Positions 10,983-22,140 of a stretch of 64,000 nt of DNA are shown piece after piece. Below the pieces are notes generated by a model. The model searched no databases and was not told the origin of the DNA. It saw nothing but the letters and a program-made list of their open reading frames with translations. Source of the DNA: Pseudo-nitzschia pungens (Eukaryota; Bacillariophyta; Bacillariophyceae; Bacillariales; Bacillariaceae); the NCBI GenBank assembly GCA_037355855.1, contig CM074764.1, positions 2,046,001 through 2,110,000 on the forward strand, written 5' to 3'. The position numbers and the translations under genes are program-made. How positions within the stretch are numbered: position 1 is the stretch's first letter; the number at the start of each line of letters is the position of its first letter.

Positions 10983-13242
10983 GAAGCAGCAGCAGCAGCA
11001 GCAGCAATCACAAACAAGTGATGCACTGGGTGTCAAAGAGACTCCCGTGACTATTGGATCCTTCGAGAAAATACTGGAAACCATCATTCACTATGTTGGG
11101 AGCAGAGACCAGATACCGCGCGAGGATTTTGGATCATTCACTTCTGGATCGTCCGAGAGAGATGATCAATCGAAGCATTCCAATACACAATCGCCTCAAA
11201 CAACACGTAGTAGTTTTTCTCGAAAACACATTAAAAGCAGGTCAAAGTCGACTTCCACGGATCCATCAAAGGGGCACGAAGATCGGCCACTACGGTCTGA
11301 CTCGAAGTCTTCCCATACAACGACTAGCAGTGATTTGAAAGAGAGATCCAGCAGACCACGGCCAACTCTCGGACATCGAGCAGGGGTAAACGAAGACCAG
11401 TCCGTACAGTCGGACGCAAAATCTTCTCCAAGAATGACGAGTAGCACTGTGACGTGCGGTACAAGCAGACCAAAGCCAGCTTCTAGGGATCAATCACGGG
11501 GAAAAGAAAACCAATCTCTATATTCCAAATCAAGATCCGCAAGTCCTTCAAAACACAGGCAAAAGACGAGTTCTTCGGATCAGTCGAGAGATGAAGAGGA
11601 CCGACGGATCTATTCCGACAGAAAATCTGCACAATCTAGGCCCGGTGCTCCTGTACGACGCAGCACCAACAGGCCAAAGCCAAAACCAACAAGCAGACGC
11701 CGCAAGCCCACTAGGGGATCGTCGTGGTCCGATGGGTATTACTCAAGCAGCAACAGTTCAGTGAGCAGTATGAGCAAGCCTCCTGCGCTCCCTTCGGATT
11801 ACCCTATAAATGCGAACGAATTTCACGATGAGAAATCGAATAAATATACATCGTTTCAATCGAGAGGAGACACTGCTTCCAAAAAGCGGTATTCTTCAAA
11901 GCCACCAAGACCACCGAAACCACTACGTTCCTTTAGCAAGACCAAGTCAAAACCTAATCGACATCCACGAAAGTCTGGTTCCAGTTTCGATCCTCGCAAA
12001 CAACATACTCGTCAATCAAAATATCCACTAAAATTAGTTCCGTCGAGTAGTAACCCAGCTTATCCAAAAACGACAGAAAGTGAAGGAGTAAGAGCCCACT
12101 CCCGTCAAAAACCTCTGAGCAGAACGAGGAAGCCTGAAAGAACAAGAAGAGAAAAAATACCAATGAAAGAAACAACGAAGGACAAAAAAATTCCCAAAGC
12201 ACCACGCTTATATCGCTATCACAAAAGAACTGAGGTGAAAGCCGGCAAAGCGCCTTCTTCGGGGTCGAAGGATCGTTTACCAGATACCCTCTACTACGGC
12301 AAGAGCGTTTCGTTCCTGAAGGACGTCGATTGTGGGCTGGTAACGAAGATGAAAGAAATCCACGCAACTATCAGGAATGAAGGATACAAGTCTCTAGTTA
12401 TGAAGACGTATCGCAAACTTTTGACAGTCCGACCGCGGTTGAAATATCTTTTATCTCCTGCAGAATGGCTTCACGTCCACATGCTTCTGGTATACTCTAG
12501 GATGCTCGATTGCGAATTACATTATCACAACATAACTTTACCTCACGAATTTCAAATAGCAATACCCCAAAACATCAAGGTATTTGAACCAATGATGGCG
12601 GTGATTTCCTCTATAGGAATTATTGAAGACGTTGATCTGGGAGTGACATATATTCCTGTCCCAAGGTCGTATGCAGGAGATGTATCCTACAAGCCCCACG
12701 ATAAGAACGATGTCACGGAGTTCCTCGAATGGACACAGTACGATTGGAATTCATCTTGGTATCAGGTCGAAGAGGGACGGCTAGAAAGAAGAAAGATGGC
12801 CGCGGAAAGGAACATGAGGATACCAGAAACAGATAGAGAGTTCGATTATGCGAAGCTAGAAGAATGGCAACAACTTGCCGTGGAAAAATGGCTGGGATGG
12901 GACGACGATTTGTGGTTTTCATACAATCAAGCGTGTTATGTGCTAAGTAAGATCGCAGTGTTTGTTCCAATTCCGAAGGACCAATTCCATAGAGGAAGCT
13001 ATGCTTGGTTACTTCCACGACAGACGAACGATAGAGGGACTTTCGTTCGGCTTCCGAAACCGAATCTTACCCCAGAAAGCTGGATGATTGCCTTGATGCT
13101 TGACATGTGTGCTCTCAGACCTGAAACAACGTCGACTTGGTACTACGAAACCAACGCTGTTGATGATATACAACACTCCATCGATCGTTTCGTTAGCGCT
13201 GCCATTATGGATACTTCCCCAAGTTACACAGAAGAGTATTAG
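8002..13242 (+). CDS. Giant 1746-aa low-complexity protein with a C-terminal globular domain
   Basis: One uninterrupted 1746-codon exon. Residues 1-~970 are Ser/Asp/Glu-rich and disordered, with EEETY pentapeptide repeats at ~200-232 and several Asp/Glu runs. A poly-Gln tract lies at ~974-1003, encoded mostly by CAA then CAG. Residues ~1080-1400 are basic Ser/Arg/Lys/Pro-rich with degenerate ~35-residue repeats, suggesting nucleic-acid or cytoskeletal contact. Residues ~1430-1746 look globular and rich in Trp/Tyr, with landmarks LSPAEWLHVHMLLVYSR, EWTQYDWNSSWYQVEE, WLGWDDDLWFSYNQA and GSYAWLLPRQ. I do not recognise this domain. Base use shifts from GC-rich in the first half to AT-richer in the last third, consistent with a fusion of two histories. 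The gene converges on the minus-strand gene at 13517. Confidence 0.85.
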
Positions 13243-13516
13243 CGTAAGAGATCTGCAAAGGGGGGAATTGGGGACATTTTCTACAACATAACTATACAAT
13301 TGACAGAATCGAATAGCCTGTGAAATGATTCAATACACTCTTCATCCCACAACTCGTCGAGAGTGGAAGAGTGAGGTGCTGTTCGACATAGATTTAGCAT
13401 TACAGCGACCGTTCCCTGGAAGTCATTCAATTTTGGTATTATCTAAGTCTGTTGTATTCTATATTTTACGAGAATGTATAACTACTTTTGAAAGTAAAAT
13501 TGGATTGAAGGCGTTA

Positions 13517-14755
13517 TCACGTTATCATCATCAGCGTCAAAGATATAGTCACCCCCGTGACTATCATTGAGTAGATCGAGCTAAGTTTTGATGATGATGA
13601 TGTTTTCAATATTCCAGTGAATTTCTCCCCCATGCGGAGCTCATACGAGAGGTCAAACTCTGAAGGGGGAATGTCCTCATTGCCCCCCTGCAATAATCTT
13701 GACAGGGATGACCTTTCTGAATCGCCCAGTTGCCTTCTACCAGTTCTGTTGCCAAATTGCATGAGAGCGGTACCGGTTCCAAAAACTTCGCCTGGAACAA
13801 GAAACATAGATGCAAAGAGTATTGATTCAAAGGCGCAAACAATGTTTCCTCTTATACAGTACAATAAGGTCAAGAAATTTGGAGCTTCTTTCGAATCTTG
13901 TACGGCAACTTGTGAGACCATTCCCAGTGCTCCTCCATAATCTCTGAACCAGGTAAATTCTTTGATTTCTCTCATGAAGATGTCGTCATCTCGAGCGTCC
14001 TGATTTGGTGTTACACATACCCGCACGACTTCTCCTTGGGTTCTTGCTGTAGTCAACGCTTCCCCAGTCACAGGTTGATTGCTCTCGTCACATAGATAAG
14101 CATCCACCTCGTATGCCTTCACGGCAGTTGCAACGACTTTGTCCTTCGGCTCCACGAAAACGGTGTCAACTTGAAATCCCGCAGTCAAATTCGCTGTAAA
14201 GCCGATAATTGTCTCCAAATAGTTAGCTTCAATTGGTGTGGCTGTATCTGTCATTAGACTGAATCGCATACAAAAAAAGACCTCTGCCGATTTTGCTCCA
14301 GTCACTGGATCATAAATGTCCTTGTAAACCATCGAGTCCACTTGATCTTGGACCTTAACATCAATCGCAATATTTCTCTCATTGTCTCCATCTCCCGGAG
14401 GAGTATCATCAAAGACAACATCGTAAGCCAGATGAGAATATGGGACTTCAGCACCTTCATCTTTGCATTCTCTTGTATATGCTACCGCCTGTATCATTGA
14501 ATTTAAAATGAAGTCGCTGACAATGTAGTTCAATTGGAACTCCAGAGCATCGAAAATTACTTCCTTCTCTGTCACGTTCCATTTCTGTGATAAACTCGCA
14601 AGCTCTCTTCGATCCAAACCGTAGTCATCGTATGATAGTCTACCAAAGCTTGTTGTGTTCGATGGAAATGCATACCCGAAATCTGGAAAATAGATGTATT
14701 GCAGCAACAAAACGATGAAAATCTTTGGCATGTTTCTCCACTTCGATTGAGTCAT
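13517..14755 (-). CDS. Secreted protein with GPI-anchor-like tail, 412 aa
   Basis: The N-terminus has a basic start then a hydrophobic IFIVLLLQYIYFP segment, a typical signal peptide probably cut near GYA-FPSN. The mature part has several N-glycosylation sequons (NTT, NVT, NLT, NRT) and scattered Cys that could pair. The last ~20 residues (SIYSMIVTGVTISLTLMMIT) are hydrophobic and follow small residues KTSSSSKLSS, a pattern of GPI anchoring, though a plain membrane anchor is possible. No catalytic motif is seen. Nothing in the middle matches a family I can name; it may belong to a diatom-specific set of surface proteins. It lies tail-to-tail with the giant ORF, 274 bp apart. Confidence 0.8.
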   Translation of the reverse strand: MTQSKWRNMPKIFIVLLLQYIYFPDFGYAFPSNTTSFGRLSYDDYGLDRRELASLSQKWNVTEKEVIFDALEFQLNYIVSDFILNSMIQAVAYTRECKDEGAEVPYSHLAYDVVFDDTPPGDGDNERNIAIDVKVQDQVDSMVYKDIYDPVTGAKSAEVFFCMRFSLMTDTATPIEANYLETIIGFTANLTAGFQVDTVFVEPKDKVVATAVKAYEVDAYLCDESNQPVTGEALTTARTQGEVVRVCVTPNQDARDDDIFMREIKEFTWFRDYGGALGMVSQVAVQDSKEAPNFLTLLYCIRGNIVCAFESILFASMFLVPGEVFGTGTALMQFGNRTGRRQLGDSERSSLSRLLQGGNEDIPPSEFDLSYELRMGEKFTGILKTSSSSKLSSIYSMIVTGVTISLTLMMIT

Positions 14756-16823
14756 CGTACACTACTTTGTCAGAACTATCTCCTATTGTTGTTTATAGAT
14801 ATCTCATAGATCTGTTGATGATTATTGCGTGTGCGCCGCTTTTTTCTCTTGCTACCCCTGTCAGATGAAGACAGCAATTGATCAATGTGTATGTAGGACG
14901 GAATCGTTTTGAGATAAGAACAATCGGATGATGTTTGATGTCCAAGTGACGCTCCCTTATTTCTCTTTTCAAATGTTGTAGTAGCCTCCATGAAAGTCGG
15001 TTATTTTCTACTAGAGTGGTAAGCTTAGCCTAGACGTGATGTATTTCGTGCACTTATCACCGGGCTTTCCTACCGGTACGACGACAACAAAAAGGTTTTT
15101 AGTGATCAAGGTGGGATTGACAATCCAACAATTAAGGTTTGGACGAAATCTCCTAGTAACATTAATTACTTGAAGATAAAGGAACCAATAGGTCATTCAG
15201 GGGATATAAAAGAATAGCCCATGATCGCAAATTCAAATGAGAATTGTTCCCCTACCGATCCTGTCGTCAAAGTCAATTCTCGAAACACAGAAGGCTTTAT
15301 TAAAATTCTAGCAGTAATTTATTATCCTTCAAAAATGTAATCGTACATCGTTGAATGTTTAAAAGGAGACGAATCATCTCAATTAATCTCCATTATGTTA
15401 TCACACTTCCAATCGAGGGTCAGTAACTTCACCGAATTAGTTGTACCGTAAGACCTTACGTACAATACGAGTACAAAAGATTTTTCTTATTTTTGCCAGA
15501 GGAATTAGTGAGCGACCGAAGGGAACCGGTCTGTTGGGAGTGAAGACAATATGAAATACACGACGATCCCAGTCTTTCAGGAATGCAGGGAAACAATCAC
15601 ACGATGATACCAGTCTTTTGGGAGTGTAGATGATGCATGATGATCCCGGTCTTTCGTGAGTCAAGGGAAACAATTACACAATGATCCCTGTCTTCCGTGC
15701 GTGCAGGGACACAAATACGTGGTGCGGCGAATCATCTACACGATGATCCTGGTCTTTCTACCTTTCGTTCGTGCAGGGTAATAAATACGTGGTGATCCTG
15801 GGCTTTCGTGGTTGGGGGGGAACAAATAGACTACGATCCCGGTCTTTCGGGAATGCAATGCAGGAAAACTAGCGAACTGTGATCCTGGTCCTTCGGGAAC
15901 GCAGAGAAACAAATAAGGAATGCAGGGAAACAAATATACTTTGCATAGAATCAGATACATGATGATCCCGGTCTTTCTTGAATGCAAAGAATCAAACATA
16001 CGACAATCCTGGTCTTTGCACGATGATCATGGTCTTTCGTGAGCGACTGCAGACAACCAAATACATGATGATCCCAGTCTTCAAGAACACATGATAATGC
16101 TGGTGCTGGTGCTGCTGCAATCGATCGCTGCTGCTGCTGCTGCTGCTGCTGATATCAAATGGACACAAACAAATGTTAGTCGATCTACTGCAAGAATCGA
16201 TTACACCTACCCAGCCCGGTTCGGTTTATTCCATTTGTAGTTTCGCGTCTCATTTTGTTTTTGCATTATATCCCTAGTCGTTTTGTTCGTAGCTGCAATC
16301 CCCTCGATGTCCGTGATCTCGTGTCTTTCTGCATCGTCTCGCACCTCTTGACGATTATGGTCATCCTGGTGGAGTGCCGTGCTTGTTCTCTTCGTACCGA
16401 CTTACTATTCTTACGAGTTGTAACAACATGCAGTCGCTACATCGATCATACTGAAAACTTTTCATGGAACGCAACGCTGATTTCACTTTTCCACAAAAAA
16501 ATCGCGTATTTCATCACACTTTTGTTTATCATTCTTTGTCGACTGAATCAATCAATAGCATCAATGTTATGACCAGGAACATGGCAATTTATTCCAAGGC
16601 AATTACAACCAAATCCAAAATATCTTCGATGGATTTGGCGTGGTTGATGATTACGAAGTACGAGTGCTTCGTTTTGGCTTGGCTGCAAATACGCCAACAC
16701 AAAATGTGGTTATCTCTTGTAGAGAACAACAGATCAATCTGCATTGATTCTCAGTATGCGTAAGTGATCGGTATAAAGCCGAGAAGAATAGGCCCTAACC
16801 GAATACACAATTGCTGGTTATCG
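14756..16823. other. 2-kb spacer with minisatellite and CTG tract
   Basis: Upstream region of the secreted-protein gene. It holds a degenerate minisatellite at ~15440-16090 (listed separately) and a short CTG/GCTGCT tract at ~16121-16152. The rest (14756-15430, 16160-16823) shows only short open frames with no recognised domain. Confidence 0.5.
15440..16090. repeat. Degenerate minisatellite, GATGATCCYGGTCTTT family
   Basis: About a dozen diverged units of ~50-60 bp, each with ACGATGATCC(C/T)GGTCTTTC followed by GTGAGTGCAGGGAAACAAAT-like sequence. The same unit forms a second array at 27485-27760, so this is a dispersed minisatellite family. Open minus frames here translate the repeat (DRRVFHIV) and are not genes. 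Confidence 0.8.
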
Positions 16824-17079
16824 TTACTCTGTGACGAGGACTTTGTCAAGCCCCGACTTGCTCGATTCACTTGTAAAAGAAACGTCCATCTTGAGAGTTG
16901 GAATCATTGAACCCCTGACAACTATATTATGTTGCCACAAACAGCACAAGTTTTCAAGCACTCTGTCCCCTACCACTAAAGAGGAGCAGACAAGCATTGA
17001 ATGATCGAAGCTTTCCATCATTATTTGAAACGTTACGAGTGACGGAACGGCAGCTCGTTCTCTCGCAACCCCGAAGAAT

Positions 17080-19104
17080 TCACAGATGTTTCCGTAGGAC
17101 TGCAACCGCTCCTTGCACATCTTCGTTTGCCTGTTTTCGCAACACTCCTCTTTCCCATTCCAATACATCGTACCCATACTCCCTGGCGAGTCCCTCGATA
17201 TACTTTCGACTGTGGCCAAACCTGCCACTTTTCAACAGGCCAACCCCGTGCTTTGCAACATGGCGGCTCGCATGGGTTTCGTCGGGCGAAGGGAATTCCA
17301 CCGTGAACGCCAGCAGGCCATCCTGGAGGAGGACGCGGTGGCACTCTCGAAACAATTCGTTCAGGTCTCCCACATAAATCAGGACGTCCGAGGCCCCCAC
17401 CACATGCGCGCTGTTGGTCTCCAGCTGCGCCACAAATTTCACCACCTCCATCTCCGATACGGCGTCGTACACCGGTTGCGCGTTGCTGTTGTTTGGAATT
17501 GTCCGACCCTGAGCTTGCAGGACCATTCGGTGCGAAAGATCCGCGCCCCACACGGTGGCATCGGGAGGCGAGAACTCCCGAAAGAGGCTCCCGAGCAGGC
17601 CCGTCCCACACCCTAGGTCTATCATGGTCCATGGTGAACCTGCAAACGAGGAGGGGACATGTCTCTTAACCGCGTCTGCCACCATGACATGACCGTTGTA
17701 CTTCAGGATATTGACGAGCTCGTGATCGAACCGTTCCGAGTACCCGTCGAACAAACCGGACACGTAGTCCGCTGACAGCGACGTGGAAGAAGTGGCGGCT
17801 TTGTCTCCCAGGCTGGCCAGCTGGACCCTGGCGTGGCCATCTTCTGGATCGACGTCCAGCGTCCTGCGAAACATGCGGGCCGCGGTCTTGGAGTCGCCCC
17901 GAGCCTTGAAGGAAACCCCGATCGCGTTCCAGAACTCAACCTTCGTTTCCTTGCGGATGTGATCACCAAGCTCGCTCTCAATAAGCGCGGTTCCAAACCG
18001 TAACTGCTCGTCTTCTGCGGTGGTCGAGCGAGCCTCCCTCGCTGCCGATGCGGCCAGAATGACATGGTGCAATAACTCGGTGCACGAGTCCTCGATCGAG
18101 GCAGCATTTGCTTCCGCAAGTGCAGCCAGACCGGACGTAGGTGGCAAGCTTCCGTATGGCAATTCAACACCGTACACCATTCGAAGCGTGTTGGAATGAC
18201 TTTTAGAAGCGGCAGCGGCATAGGCGGCATAGACTTGCAGCGGACCCGTGCCATCGTTGTCTCTCGGAGCTCCTTTTGACATAGAACCCTCGGCGTCCAG
18301 AATCATCACGGACGTAGCCGTCGAGGTAGTGGGCGAGACACTCTTGTAAGTTTTTCGCAGAAAGACTCCACGATAAACGTCGACGGTAGGTTCCCGTGGG
18401 ATCAGTCGTTCCTCGACGTAGTCACAGAGATCGAGTCCTTCTCGCAACAGGCCGAGCAATTGCGTTCGGGCGGACCGAGCCGATTCGGAATTCCCGCGGA
18501 TCTGCGGGGTGAGTTTGTCACAGTCTTGCAACAGGCTGCGCACGTACATCCCAAAGGTCTGAGTGTGCTGTGCCGCTCGATCGTTGCTGTCCTCATCGGC
18601 ATCGTCGTCCCCCGACGAAACTGCCAGGGCCCGCGACAAGACTTTTCGCTTCGCTTCCGGGTCGGGAGTGAAACGAGCAGCGTTCGTCCACGCGCTGATT
18701 TGTTCGCTAGAACTGAGCGTTTCATTGGTAGCGGCCGTCTCGAACAAAAACAGGATTTCCTCGTCGTGGTTCTTCCCTTCCTTCTTCGACACGCTATGCA
18801 GCATTACCGCCAGTCGCATCCTCGTTTTGGGATACAGGGATGGATGATCGGCGTCGCTTTCCGCGATCTTGGCGCGGCACATTCGAATAGCTTCTTCGAT
18901 TGCTGGATCCACCCCGTTGCGTGGCTCGTCCTCGTCGCCGCCTCTGATGGCACCTCCGGTGGAGGATGTGAAGGCATCAACAGGTCGGAAATGGATCATG
19001 TTACAGTGGATCGAACAACCGGCAACAAGGAATGCGGCGGCGATTGCCTTTCGAGCTAGGGCTCGAATCATTGTTATTCTGTGGCGCATCCCCGGTTTTT
19101 GCAA
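17080..19104 (-). CDS. TPR-containing SAM-dependent methyltransferase with plastid-type presequence
   Basis: 674 aa. A hydrophobic N-terminal segment (AIAAAFLVAGCSIHC) ends at Val-Asp-Ala44/Phe45, and Phe right after signal cleavage is the diatom plastid import signature; Met13 would give the cleanest signal peptide. The middle (~60-440) is helical, with a TPR-like FWNAIGVSFKARGDSKTAARMFRRTLDVDPEDGHA. The methyltransferase part starts at ~455 with DYVSGLFDGYSERFDHEL, typical of the TPR/methyltransferase COG4976 type, followed by SAM motif I MIDLGCGTGLLG (~492-503) and an acidic motif II GADLS. The substrate is unknown. It is divergent from the 20333 gene. The class is well supported; plastid location is a prediction. 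Confidence 0.85.
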   Translation of the reverse strand: MQKPGMRHRITMIRALARKAIAAAFLVAGCSIHCNMIHFRPVDAFTSSTGGAIRGGDEDEPRNGVDPAIEEAIRMCRAKIAESDADHPSLYPKTRMRLAVMLHSVSKKEGKNHDEEILFLFETAATNETLSSSEQISAWTNAARFTPDPEAKRKVLSRALAVSSGDDDADEDSNDRAAQHTQTFGMYVRSLLQDCDKLTPQIRGNSESARSARTQLLGLLREGLDLCDYVEERLIPREPTVDVYRGVFLRKTYKSVSPTTSTATSVMILDAEGSMSKGAPRDNDGTGPLQVYAAYAAAASKSHSNTLRMVYGVELPYGSLPPTSGLAALAEANAASIEDSCTELLHHVILAASAAREARSTTAEDEQLRFGTALIESELGDHIRKETKVEFWNAIGVSFKARGDSKTAARMFRRTLDVDPEDGHARVQLASLGDKAATSSTSLSADYVSGLFDGYSERFDHELVNILKYNGHVMVADAVKRHVPSSFAGSPWTMIDLGCGTGLLGSLFREFSPPDATVWGADLSHRMVLQAQGRTIPNNSNAQPVYDAVSEMEVVKFVAQLETNSAHVVGASDVLIYVGDLNELFRECHRVLLQDGLLAFTVEFPSPDETHASRHVAKHGVGLLKSGRFGHSRKYIEGLAREYGYDVLEWERGVLRKQANEDVQGAVAVLRKHL

Positions 19105-20332
19105 TACGGTACTCTTTCACCGAGAAACATGCAACTGAGCAGCTAATGATGATGGTTCTGATGATTACCGTACAGTAAACCTTACTTCGTATTCTGTAAA
19201 TGTTTTCAGTACAAAGGACATGATGTTGGAAGGCTACGGCACGAGTGCCCGTAAGGTTACGAGTAACCTTACCCTTACTGACGTACCGATATGCACCAAT
19301 AGTTGTCGCATCTGTGAAACTTGAAAGAACAGAAACGCTTTTTCAATCAATCAAAACAATAAAACAAAATTTAGTACTTGTACGTACGTAATCTTACGGG
19401 TAATTCCGGTAACCTTAGTAATAAGTACAAATGCGAACTTACTTCACGTAACGTACCGGTAAGGTTACGAGTCCGTCCGAAAAAATAATGACAACCGCTG
19501 CGCATCTCTGTGGGATATGCCGGTCTGCACTTCCTCCGTCGTCTGGGTTCCGTGCTATCCACACTGCAAACTTGTGCCTTGCCTCGGAAGCCATACCGGT
19601 AACGCACCATCTGTCTTTCGATCGTACGTACGAAATTCTTCTGCGTACGAGTGAGAGAACTTCTACTGGATAATATTTTTTCCTATTTAACGAGCGAATA
19701 TTATTGATCATGATGGACGAATGAATGAATGAATCATCATCTCAAAAAAAAGGACGAGAGCAAAAAAGAATCCATTCTCTGCTTTTAATGTCACAAATCG
19801 AAATCAACGAATCAGATGATGATGTTGATAGTGGAGGCAACGACCCTTTATGTATGAACAATCGTAAAGAATCGTTCTACGAAAATTTGACGAATTTCAC
19901 GACAAACCGTTTCTGACGGAACTTCTCATGACGCTGGAAAAATCTGTAGGGTAGACCAAAGAACCACGCAAAATTACATCACCGTGATTGGAGTCCCCAA
20001 CAACTACCGATAAGATACGCAGGTGGCGCCAATTGTTCGCAGGGCATAAGAGTTCTTCTTTTCTTCCGATGTTGACATCAAAGTTCCGTTGTTAGTAACT
20101 GCGAGAAAACTTTACCTGTACCATCATAATCATTTGCGATCGAATTTCTTTTGTATTCAATTTGATCCACCGGCGATACGAATACGGTAAGGTTACGTTT
20201 CCATTGAAATAGTCGATGAAAACCCGATAACGTTTGATACATCCCACTGTTAGAGAACTCCGGGTTCATATTTGCGGACAAATAGTATCTGCAGGAACTT
20301 TCAAAAGAGCTTTCCCAATCTCGATTGCTTCA
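19105..20332. other. Divergent intergenic region with TAAGGTTAC hairpin
   Basis: Spacer between divergent genes. It holds a perfect 22-bp hairpin at 19251-19272 (10-bp arms GTAAGGTTAC/GTAACCTTAC around GA), identical to 42397-42418, and further TAAGGTTAC words at ~19464 and ~20191. No gene is supported. Confidence 0.5.
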
Positions 20333-21223
20333 ATGGCAATCATCATGATGACCAATGCTCAGCGACATTCCGGTGCCGACGAGCAAACGAGGACTCGGTT
20401 GTTGAATCGGTTGGGCTATTTCAAACGCTCCACCACCACCAGAACGACTGCCGATCACTCATCATTCCGGCGAACGACAAAGTTTGCCGACAGTGTTGGC
20501 CGGTTGGTCCCAGAAACCGCGCACGATTGTTCCATCTTGGGGGATGCCACCCCCGTGATGGTAAACCTCAATGACGAGCGGGACAGCAATCACTACAACG
20601 GTGATCATGATGACGATGCGCTTTCCATCGAGTCGACGTCTCCGACAAGCTGCACGGCGGATCTTTCTACCCCGGGCAGGAACGTCATCCGTTGCGACAG
20701 AATCGAAAGCAACGTCGCCACCAACAACATCATCAACAAGAACACGACACACGGGCGAAACTGCAGACGACTCGAGGATCCTCCTCGGAATGTGCGGAAT
20801 GCCGCAGCGACTGCCGCTGCGTTCCGATCTCCTGCAGTGCATTTCAAGGAACAAGCCACCGTCTTGTCCATCCCGTCGAGGTACCAGTATTCGAATCGCA
20901 TCAAGAAATGCCTGTGGTCCAACAGCCAGGAACTGGCCGAGATGGCCGAGCGGAACGCCGAAGAGTTTTCGGCCGAGGGCTGGGACTGGCACAATGTGGT
21001 TCTCGAACGGGACATGTACATCGATAGCGCAACCGGGGAACTGATCCATCCATGCCACGTCCAGGCCGATCCCCCGATGGAGGACGAACACGGTATCGAG
21101 GACGGCAGCAGTTGCGACGAAGCCGCGTGCAACGTTGATCGGGATCCGGATTGCGACGGTGACGGGCACGACTTTCTCTTTCGACCGTTGCAACGGCAGC
21201 CCCACGTTACGGATACGACGTAA
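20333..21223 (+). CDS. Stramenopile EGWDW-domain protein, ~296 aa
   Basis: The frame is open from an ATG at 20234 (329 aa), but the ATG at 20333 (MAIIMMTNAQR) is the likelier start, because the first 33 residues look non-coding and TRTRLLNRLGYF follows at once. The N-terminal half is low-complexity. A folded region holds VHFKEQATVLSIPSRYQYSN, CLWSNSQELAEMAERNAEEF, then EGWDWHNVVLERDMY and GELIHPCHV. This V.F......IP.R..YS...LW.S..E....N..EF..EGWDW pattern recurs in many small diatom proteins of unknown function. An acidic Cys-containing tail follows. I infer a regulatory or protein-binding role; nothing shows catalysis. Confidence 0.75.
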   Translation: MAIIMMTNAQRHSGADEQTRTRLLNRLGYFKRSTTTRTTADHSSFRRTTKFADSVGRLVPETAHDCSILGDATPVMVNLNDERDSNHYNGDHDDDALSIESTSPTSCTADLSTPGRNVIRCDRIESNVATNNIINKNTTHGRNCRRLEDPPRNVRNAAATAAAFRSPAVHFKEQATVLSIPSRYQYSNRIKKCLWSNSQELAEMAERNAEEFSAEGWDWHNVVLERDMYIDSATGELIHPCHVQADPPMEDEHGIEDGSSCDEAACNVDRDPDCDGDGHDFLFRPLQRQPHVTDTT

Positions 21224-22140
21224 CAATCTCCGGGATGCTAGCCATTGCTGTCCCAACGCGTTGAAACAACTATGCTTCAATGTTCGGTGATCTAATATTT
21301 GCACGTAGTTACAATGTTGTAAAAAGTACGCTCTCGCGTGGATGTACTTTGGTAGAAATGCTCTTGTTAAGGAAATTTAGAGAAAGTGCTTCCAATCGGT
21401 TGGCATCCCCCCGAGACATGATGGACACAAACGACTACAAAAGCACGACTAGATCCTACATGTACTGTATCGTATGCGTTGGCACTCGGTGCAACCGATC
21501 GAAGTGGAAGGTTTCATTTATGCCGCATTTGATGCATTGGATTGGTCACCAAGTTCCGGTCGCAACAAGCACCACTCGCACTCACTAGCTAGAAGAGAAT
21601 ATGCTCGACAATCGAGTCTTGATGGGTCGTCGCGTTTCAAGTATTGTTCGCGACAGGCACAAGCGAATCCCAAGGAGTCACTCCTTTGTTTGCGGTGATG
21701 TCGACCACATTCGTTTGATGTCGACCACATTCGTTTCAACGTGTTGGAGAATGGCAGCAGCAATAGCATAGCACCCATGGTGCGACCGTAGTGCGTGTGA
21801 GTTCCGCATTTCCACACAATAAAGTGCTCGGTAAACCTGATAGAACTACCAGCATGGACGAGACTGGGTAATAATAGAGTTATTATTATTATGTATTTTT
21901 CGTCGCGCAATCTACAAGAAAGCATCTGCTTGTCCCTCTCGCAACGTTGACATGAGATGCTGGAGCAAGGATAGTGCAATGGCTGGTGGTGGTGGTGCTG
22001 GTGCTGGTGGTTCAAGTGACATGGAGACTTAGTATTTTCGTTCGGACGCGTTGGTGTGCAATCGCATTTGTGTGTTCGTGTGTGTGTCTGTGTGTGCTGG
22101 TGCGGGTTTGTGTGGAAGCGTGTGCACATCGCAGTGTCAT
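21224..22140. other. Spacer between convergent genes
   Basis: Contains two copies of a short TTTGATGTCGACCACATTCG sequence (~21700-21735), an AT-rich tract (~21870) and GT-rich simple sequence (22075-22110). A 203-aa minus frame (21518-22129) is His/Gln-rich repeat translation with no domain. No gene is supported. Confidence 0.45.

Noticed and set aside
16824..17228. 134-aa minus frame overlapping the methyltransferase 3' end
   Set aside because: Overlaps the true C-terminus in another frame and has no domain.
21518..22129. 203-aa His/Gln/Thr-rich minus frame
   Set aside because: Low-complexity translation of GT/TGG-rich DNA between convergent genes; no start context or domain.
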